Shown: positions 56,968-64,000 of the stretch, in pieces
Layout of the letters: the number at the start of each line of letters is the position of its first letter
Numbering within the stretch: position 1 is the first letter of the stretch
NCBI RefSeq assembly: GCF_921293095.1
Contig: NC_060254.1
Coordinates: 7,006,001 to 7,070,000, forward strand
Length of the DNA stretch: 64,000 nt
Origin: Ischnura elegans
Lineage: Eukaryota > Arthropoda > Insecta > Odonata > Coenagrionidae
Direction of reading: 5' to 3'
Translations under genes and position numbers: made by a program
Notes under the pieces: model-generated
Databases searched by the model: none
What the model saw: the letters and a program-made list of their open reading frames with translations, nothing else
Told to the model about the DNA's origin: nothing

Positions 56968-58200
56968 AAGTGGTTATGAGTGTGATATTTCCGGCATTGC
57001 TTGATATTTATAATTGCTCACTGAACTAATCTGTTTTCCCCGTTGCTTGGAAGAGAGCCATTGTAAAGCCTATTAAGAAAATCCAAAACCCTACACAACT
57101 CTCTGATTATCGCCCTATTTCACTGCTGCCTATCGCCTCTAAACCACTTGAGAGATTCGTCTACAACTCTGTGTTAGATTTCCTATCCGTTAATAATTTG
57201 CTGGATAACTATCAGTCAGGTTTTCGTAAGGGACATAGTACACAAACGACCCTAATTAGAGTTACCGAAGACATTCGCTTCTCAATAGATCAAAAGAGAG
57301 TTACCATTCTTGTACTTTTAGATTTTTCGAAGGCTTTTGATTGTGTTAATCACGATTTGTTGCTGGATAAAATGAATCAATTAGGATTTTCCACCCCAGC
57401 GTTTAATTGGTTCCGTTCTTACTTGTTCCAGAGAACTCAAGCAGTAAAAGGAGATGACGGAGTACTGTCTAGCTTCTCGGTAGTATCATGTGGTGTGCCC
57501 CAGGGTTCAATATTAGGTCCCCTCTTATTCTCAATTTTCATAAAAGATCTACCACTTTCAATTACCCATTCGAAATATCACCTCTACACAGATGATTTAC
57601 AAATTTACCTCGACTGTCACCCAAAAAACATTGATAATGCCATTGAAAAATTAAATGAAGATGTCAATCACGTTTGTAATTGGGCCAGAATGAATTTACT
57701 AAAACTTAATCCCCATAAAACTCAAGCTATTATTATTGGTACTCCAATGTATGTCAGGAAACTCAAATATGACAGAATACCGAAAATATAAGTTGAAGTC
57801 GTTGATATTGGCTATTCAAGCACGGTAAAAAACTTAGGGGTCATTATGAACAATAAGCTAACGTGGAACGAACATGTATCCACTATTTCTAACAAGGTAC
57901 ATAAAATATTGGCACTATATATGATATAAATATCCGGGAGCATGCCACTCCTTACATAACTACACTACATAAAGCTGCAGTGGTTGAAACCCCAACAGAA
58001 AACTAAATTCCTGCTATCTGTTTTTGTTTACAAAATATTGTCATCCAAAACACCTGACTATCTTTACAATATGATTATATGTAACCAAAGTGAAACCAGT
58101 AGAATAGTAAGAGCTAGAAGGCGTTTTAAAATACCAAAATTGCCGACCTACGGTGTTCCAACTGTCCACTTTAAATTCTGCTATAAGATTTTGGAATGAA
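56900..58200 (+). pseudogene. Reverse transcriptase part of the CR1/Jockey-type ORF2
   Basis: RT blocks in order: AGNDGINHKTLKVVM, FPVAWKRAIVKPIKK, LSDYRPISLLPIASKPLERF, NYQSGFRKGHSTQTTLIRVT, LVLLDFSKAFDCVNHDLL (first catalytic aspartate), SCGVPQGSILGPLLFSIFIK and YHLYTDDLQIYLDC. The usual (F/Y)ADD is TDD here. The thumb includes NLLKLNPHKTQAIIIG and LGVIMNNKLTWNEHV. The frame 57171-57791 is continuous; a stop lies in the linker near 57027 and others at 57789-57791 and downstream. The last recognisable part is LLSVFVYKILSSKTPDYLYN (about 58010-58070). Confidence 0.85.
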
Positions 58201-58435
58201 ATACCGGATGATATTGTTAATTGTAAAACTGTTAATCAATTCAAAATGAAAATATTTGTTTATTAACTCGAAAAATTTGATTGTAATTAAAATACTGTAA
58301 TATATTTGTCATTAATACTGTTAAATTGTATTTCCACTTTTTCTATGTTGTTCACTGCTGAGACTTAACTATAAAATTTGATATGTTCCATAGGACAAGG
58401 TCCTAGAACAATAAATATATTATTATTATTCTCTG

Positions 58436-60454
58436 AAAATTTCAAGATGATAGCGATACATTTTAAACGAGCTTGCGTGGCCAATTAACAATTGGAATTG
58501 TTCGAGAGGAAGTTATTCTTCCTCCTGAATGAAAATTCAGTCAGTGGATCCCAGCGAGTGATGTTCTAGGCAATGGAGATTATATATTAGCACAAGCTTT
58601 GGTTTTGGAGCCGGCCATAGAAGGACTTAGAGAAAGAAAATGGATACGAAAACAAACGTTTAATCCACACCCAGATATCAACAGACCCGTCAATAGAATA
58701 GCCCAGTCAAATGGGTTTCCTAAAAAAGATGAGAATCTAAGCAGCCAGTAATATAAGTGCTGAAATAAGGAATAAGTTCATTACAAGACATATTTTGAGC
58801 ATACCTCATTAAGGTTGGGTGGTAGGAAGATGACGGCAGCAGAGAATTCGAAGTTCGAAGCCTTCGAAAAGTCCATCGCGAAAGATTGCGTGAGTACTGA
58901 GCAATGGCGTAGTTAGGGAGAGACCCCAAAACAATTAATTTTAGCAGAAAAATATTAACGAATAAAACAAATTTATTCTACTCCATCATTATGTCTCAGC
59001 AAAAATACTACCCGACGAACCGTCAGTTGTGTAATTAAGTTAAGTGCCTAATTAGAATGAAATGTGATTTATAGAGGTAAAAAAATATACACATTTTCTC
59101 CTGCATTGACCAAACGGGTCGTGTCTCCCCATCGTCCTGGCAACGTAGGAGAGAAGTTTCCTCAAAACATAGCAACAATTACAAGAAAATATTATCGGCA
59201 ATATGATGAGACAGGCTGGCCTGATGTAAATTATCATAGGGGGACAGGTGGATCACAAGAACAGCAGAGGAAGGTCTCGAATGATATTCACAGAACAGGT
59301 GTCGAAGGATGTTAATCCAAAGTATTTATGCCAGTGTAAAAAGGAGAGATGATCAGAATTTAGTGAAGAGCTGCCTCAAACAATTTATCTGATCGAAGCC
59401 GAATGATGATGATGTTGAGGCAACTTCTGTAGCAGTACAAGACATTTCCCCTCTAAGAAATCCACTTGACATAAAGAAACAATGAGCCCAACCTTCCGTA
59501 TGGTTTGTACATGAATACTCTACACATAAAAGTACGGTAATGGTCATATATATGTAAAAGAAAGACGTCAACTGGTAATATAAACAATGGGTTTGGTCAA
59601 AAACCATAAACTTATTCTACTTATTAGACCAATTATTTCTAGCACATATGTGACTCTGCACCGAGTCATGCACGCTATTTATTTACTCTTCAACATTTGA
59701 ACCTAAAATCGGCATTAAAAAAGTTTTGGAACTCGTACGAAATATGAAAGATATGGAACTCCCAAAGAAATTAAGTTGATTTCTTCGACATTATTAGTTC
59801 TTATTAGTTCACTTATGTACGTACCGCAGCACAGGGTAACGGATCTTGTGGTCGATTTCACGAAGGCAGAAGCAGTTTTCGAGGAAATTATCCGCTAAAT
59901 ACCCACGTTACGCAAAAAAGATTTTTCACAGAAACATATCAAATGGCAGAACAATCAAAAGGCAGGGCCATGGGCCCTAAAATCACAATTCTACTAGGAG
60001 ACATTTTTACGGGCGATATCCAGATGAATTGTTTTTCGCCAGGCAACGTTTAACCGAAATGCTTACGTATAGATAAGGAGAAAATGTGCCATGGTATCAC
60101 GTGGCTGCTCAGATCGCCAATCAGACGAAACGCTTACTTTAAAAATTAACGAATACCCGAAGCATTGGCTTAACAAATGACTTGGAGACAAGAAAAACTC
60201 AACCATTTGGACTTTTTAATTACATCAAATTACCATATAAATTCGTTCTAAATGCAATGGAAAACCACCAATAGCGACAGCGCCATTTCAAAACATGCAA
60301 GGTACAACCATAACTAGAAGTAAATGCCTTTTTAATCCCTCATCCACCATCAACTCATTGCGCCACTCTCAACAGACGATTAAAGCGAATAAGTAAGAAT
60401 CATTAAAAATGTAACAACAAAAATTGGCTAAACCGTCTAAAAGATACACCCAGT
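58436..60454. other. No recognisable gene
   Basis: AT-rich. A segment near 59215-59420 translates, in shifting frames, to stretches such as YSQNRCRRMLIQSIYASVKR and RDDQNLVKSCLKQFI, which look like old coding, but no family was recognised. Confidence 0.3.
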
Positions 60455-60520
60455 GCGTAACTACGCGCGGGGGATGGGGGGAATAACCCCCTCCCCAAAG
60501 CCTGAGGGAAAAAATATTAC
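60455..60520. repeat. G/C-tract repeat fragment
   Basis: GCGTAACTACGCGCGGGGGA, then TGGGGGGAATAACCCCCTCC and CCAAAGCCTGAGGGAAA. Belongs with the G/C-tract repeats at 15.8, 17.9 and 25.3 kb. Confidence 0.5.
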
Positions 60521-60952
60521 CTAACCGAATCAGCTATCAATGGCACGAACTCATGACTCTTCTATGTATTCCTCTTGCATTCGACCCTGTGGCGAAAAGT
60601 GGAATATTCTCTCTCCAGAGCCGCGACTGAGATCGTGTCAACGCGGAAAAATTGACAGTAAATATAATCATTCTGATAAAGGAAAACCTAAGGTTAAATT
60701 AACAACGCCGACCATAAAAGTAATTTCTCCTAACGCAAAAATACCAGTAACTTTGAAAGTTATTTGCAGGTGAAAATATAATGCATTAGTAAGTACAATG
60801 AGCAACTATGAGGATCTAAACTAGGAAACTAACTACTAGGAAAAATGAATTTTTCAAAGAATTTGTTTGACCCACGAGTCACCGTGACAGATGATAAGAC
60901 GAAGATACGTCTCTTTCGGGTAATACACCGCGTGGGTCCATTGTTCTCGGAC

Positions 60953-60988
60953 GACAGTTTCGCCGGCGTTACAGTCGGCTTCTTCAGG
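60953..60988 (-). ncRNA. Hammerhead-ribozyme-like core of the Penelope-like element
   Basis: Minus strand shows CTGAAGA (60986-60980), a stem-like AGCCGAC..GCCGGC, then CGAAAC and TGTC. This order (CUGANGA, stem II, GAAA, cleavage-side UH) is the hammerhead layout. Known: Penelope-like elements carry hammerhead ribozymes in their terminal regions. Stems I and III were not worked out fully, so this is a candidate. Confidence 0.4.
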
Positions 60989-61079
60989 TCAGTGAAGTAA
61001 TGATGCAGTGAATTGGCCGCCTTATATATCTGTCCGTAGAGGCTAGGTCATCTGTGATTGGCTGTCGCTGCTGTGTCTT

Positions 61080-61730
61080 TTTCCTCGCAAAACTCGTTTC
61101 CAGGCATGCGGAAGGGGATAGCCGTCTTCCCTATTGAAATTATCTTGAGTCTTGCTTATTTCGATGGCTTCCCGTATCAGGCGTGGAAATATCTCCTTTC
61201 TTCGGAAATAAGCTTCGCTTCGTCAAAATTGATGTTATGGGTAGGGCCTGTCCATATGTGCTCTGCTATGGCAGAAAGTCGAAATTGTCTGTTTTTAGTT
61301 GCCCTTTGATGCTCCAATAGGCGGCACTTGAGGGATCTGGAGGTCTGGCCTATGTAGCTACTCCCACAGCTGCACTTGACTTCATACACTCCGCTCTTCG
61401 ACTGCGTAGGAACTCGGTCTTTTACTCTGACGAGAAGGCTTCTGGTCTTGGAGACGCAATTGAACCTTGTGATTACATTGCGTTTGCCGAGAACGCGTGA
61501 AATCCTCTCTGTGGTTCCTGCATCATAGGGGATCATTGCGAAAGCGGCAGGTTTCGATTTTTCTTCTGCAGGTTGGTCACCGGTCTTTAAAAGGGCCATA
61601 TTCGCTTTCCTTTCTTCCCTCCGGATGATATCTCGGTGGTATCCATTTTTCTCCATTACTTTCCTCAGGTGTTTTTTCTCCTTATCTAGGGAATTGTCTT
61701 CCATCTCACCACCTATGCTGAGTTCAATCA
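61080..61730 (-). pseudogene. GIY-YIG endonuclease domain of a Penelope-like element
   Basis: Order along the minus strand: SLDKEKKHLRKVMEKNGYHR, AFAMIPYDAGTTERISRVLG, VITRFNCVSKTRSLLVRVKD, then SGVYEVKCSCGSSYIGQTSR, where GVYEV..YIG is the GIY-YIG signature, SLKCRLLEHQRATKN and AIAEHIWTGPTHNINFDEAK. The arginine of SLKCRLLEH and the later glutamate-containing segment (ISEERRYF) fit the catalytic pattern. The main frame ends at a TGA at 61177-61179; homology goes on in another frame (RLIREAIEISKTQDNFNRED, GYPLPHAWKRVLR), so a frameshift removed the last residues. In Penelope elements this nuclease makes the nick used for reverse transcription. Confidence 0.85.
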
Positions 61731-64000
61731 GTTGAACCAATTCAACTCGGATTAAGTTCGGAATGTTATGGTGGGTATGCATAAATTGAAATAAAAAGTT
61801 AAGGGAAATTCCGAGAAAACATAATAATGGAAATAATATTATAAAATATATAAATGAAAATTGGTATTTAACAGCGATATGAAATGGAAATAAAGGAGAT
61901 TTATTGATATCTAATGCGATCATCAGATGTGTTGCGAGAAGTGTATGTTGGAGGAGGGTTACAAGAACTAGATGGACCGGCACACTAAGTCCAAGCAGAA
62001 TATGAACTAATGGAAAATATCAACATGAGAAAGTTAAGCTACTACGTCACAACTCCATGCAGAATATCACATTAGTTAAAATTCTTGGCTAAAGGCAAAG
62101 AACGACCGAGAATTTGGCACGTAGAATTATTGCCGATGAAACTGGTATGGAATTCTACCAATAAGATAAAAAAGAAAGAAAAGGTTGGAAATGGAGTAAT
62201 TTTGGAATTCATCCCTGCAGCAACAAGGGTAACCTTCAAAAGAAGGACCTAAGCAGAACAGTCTTTGGACGCCAAAGCTTTGCAAAAGATTTAAATTCAC
62301 GTCAATAACTCTAATGATCTATCGCCTATCTTCCGCAAAATCAGGAAGCATAGCTCAGATGGAAGCAACAATGCTACAATTATTTCATCGTATTTTCAAC
62401 TAAATGTTTCATAACATTGTTTTCTTTTTTATGACAGGGACAATCCAATGTACATATGCGACTCAAAAATTCCCTCATGAACAACGTTGGAAAAAAATTA
62501 AGTGACGGTGATATTTGTCCTTAAGGTCAAAATAAACAGCTGGAAAGGATATTAAGCGTCACATGCGATTACCTATAGAAGGGATCTCCTAATTGCACGG
62601 AATCGTCAACTGTCGTTATAACTAAATACATTCGGAAGGAGTGAACGATTAAGTTAGGAGCCTTTGCAACACCTTATACCACCCTCAAGATACCAAGGCA
62701 AGAACATATCAAAAACTGTAATAGTTTCAAAGAAGAGAGCTCATTGAAAGTTAATAGATTTTCAGTGAATTTTTACGCGACAGGACTATCAAGATTTCTT
62801 TATCAGGTTAAAATACTATCGAATGGTAGTAGGAGAACCAATCATAACAAGTAACATTGAGACGTAAACGTGTTAGTGTTACAAAGGAACCAATCAAAGT
62901 ATTGCCCCAAGAAAAAACAATAGCGAAATTAATAAGGTCAACCATTCACGAAGTGCATATATACCCAGACGATGACTCGTGAAGCGTATTCAGAAGGAGC
63001 TAATGCTCACTACGAACACTTAAATGAAAGGAAGATTTTAGATGCTGCTGAGAGATCTAATGGTAAACTTGGAAAAAAGAACTCAATGCTACGAAAAACT
63101 AAAAGAAATCCGTCTCCTCCAATTGCTGCTTTTTTTAGAACTCTCGGAGGAACAAATCAAACAAAACCCAAGTGCTTGTTCTTAAACTCAAGTATATAAC
63201 CCCACACACGAAAAAAATTGCTTCTATTTCAAACAAAGATCAATAATAAGCAAAACAATATCAATATCTTGGCATATGACATAATAAAGTGGTATAAAAT
63301 ATTGAAAAAAAATCAATATGCTTACCATAAATTCCAAGTATCCCTCTCCAATTTAGAAGTATTTCAAAAAATCTCAATGGTATAACAGACAAGCCATCAC
63401 TTTCACACAAACTCGATTTACTGTAAATAATAAGAAAAAAAATTAACATAATGCTGTCATCATGTACGAACCGAGAATACTAAATGCATAAAGGATAAAT
63501 TATGAAATATTATCGTAGCAACATCCGACTACTATTACAACGGAAAAGCTTAGGTAGGAAAAGCTCTTGAAAAACGATAGCTAATCCACTAACTTACATT
63601 ATCGCCTTTCAATATTGATGGTTAAGACCATATAAGTGAACAGCCAAAATGGGAAAACTAATACGGAAAACTGAAAGGTCTTGGTTGGTTGAATTCGGAT
63701 GGAATCCCGGAATAATTGTGTTAAGTTTAAGAAATTACAAGAAAATGCAGACTACAGAAAGGGGACGTATCTATTTCAACTCTCGAAGCTATTATTAAAT
63801 GAATCTTGGAGGTTCTCAGCATAAATCCATGCGACTGACCACGTTGGGCCAAGGCAATCTGCGGTCAAATGGGACGGTCTTATTGACAAATTCACTCATC
63901 TTGGCGTGTACCCCACGAAAACTATTTCAGAATTATCTTCGTAGCAAAGGAGCTACGAAGACGTGAAAACTCGATTAAAATCGCTATCAGCCATCGGCGG
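61731..64000. other. No recognisable gene
   Basis: AT-rich. The frame at 62972-63199 (MTREAYSEGANAHYEHLNER..) has no known motif; the overlapping frame giving QLLLFLELSEEQIKQNPSAC is equally plausible as old coding. Nothing else was recognised. Confidence 0.35.

Larger units (their letters stand above)
55600..58435 (+). mobile_element. CR1/Jockey-type non-LTR retrotransposon, nearly complete ORF2
   Basis: Spans the endonuclease and RT to a 3' end in a TATTATTATT tail at about 58425-58435, just after an AATAAA-like ATAAATAT. Upstream, the endonuclease start is in another frame (LYSLDNYILLRNDR, about 55770-55815). No target duplication was identified. It is the best preserved retrotransposon in the window. 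Confidence 0.85.
60855..61730 (-). mobile_element. Penelope-like element, 3' part with GIY-YIG nuclease
   Basis: Minus-strand coding from about 61730 to 61080, then a 3' region to about 60855 that carries a hammerhead-like core (60953-60988). The RT part is absent: upstream of 61730 the open frame continues through hydrophobic AT-rich sequence unlike the family, so the element is 5'-truncated. Related in type to the RT fragment at 54665-55545. Confidence 0.8.

Noticed and set aside
61735..61983. Hydrophobic N-terminal extension of the GIY-YIG frame
   Set aside because: It does not resemble Penelope proteins and lies in AT-rich sequence. The element is 5'-truncated and the extension is fortuitous.

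Overview
The window looks like a gene-poor, AT-rich stretch of arthropod (probably insect) nuclear DNA. The evidence is an abundance of decayed non-LTR retrotransposons, Penelope-like elements, tRNA-derived SINE-like sequences, tandem satellites, splice-like junctions and AATAAA signals, with no dense prokaryote-style coding. No species can be named from the sequence alone. No complete, clearly functional host gene is visible. The best host-gene candidates are a pair of phase-compatible terminal exons on the minus strand at 9.7-10.2 kb and a short acidic protein with an MGC lipidation-type start at 7.84-8.20 kb.

Layout. 0-2.15 kb: 3' part of an RTE-like retrotransposon (frameshift and stops) ending in a near-perfect hairpin. 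2.7-5.7 kb: a DNA transposon with 22-bp matching terminal inverted repeats, a 7-bp target duplication and a broken minus-strand gene. 7.7-11.9 kb: two small gene candidates among duplicated repeats. 14.6-17.0 kb, 25.0-26.7 kb and 31.85-32.6 kb: three decayed copies of one endonuclease-reverse transcriptase family, with its 3' end also seen at 8.7, 11.2 and 49.0 kb. 20.7-23.4 kb: a degenerate 'TTCACACTAAATTACAT' minisatellite. 27.0 kb: a Copia-like gag start. 28.3 kb: a tRNA-like core between perfect inverted repeats. 29.4-31.2 kb: two related minisatellites around a possible two-exon transcript. 34.3-36.7 kb: a 319-bp satellite array. 39.15-39.29 kb: a palindromic MITE-like sequence. 41.4-46.4 kb: a second, diverged copy of the 2.7-kb transposon, split inside its conserved ORF by a CR1-like retrotransposon. 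53.0-55.5 kb: tandem duplicated units leading into a Penelope-like reverse transcriptase. 55.6-58.4 kb: a CR1/Jockey-type element. 60.85-61.7 kb: the GIY-YIG end of another Penelope-like element with a hammerhead-ribozyme-like core.

The most notable system is the DNA transposon family at 2727-5708 and 41426-46424, with a lone end near 6601-6637. Its ends start CAGTGG..CAAATCGAAAA or CAGTGGGCGGAAATCGAAAA, it targets GC-rich sites, and both long copies carry remnants of the same conserved protein (WY.M...V.K.LI.G...L.EEA.E.R...... EDIFRR.L) on the minus strand. I could not assign it to a known transposase superfamily. The remaining stretches hold no recognisable genes and are described individually.
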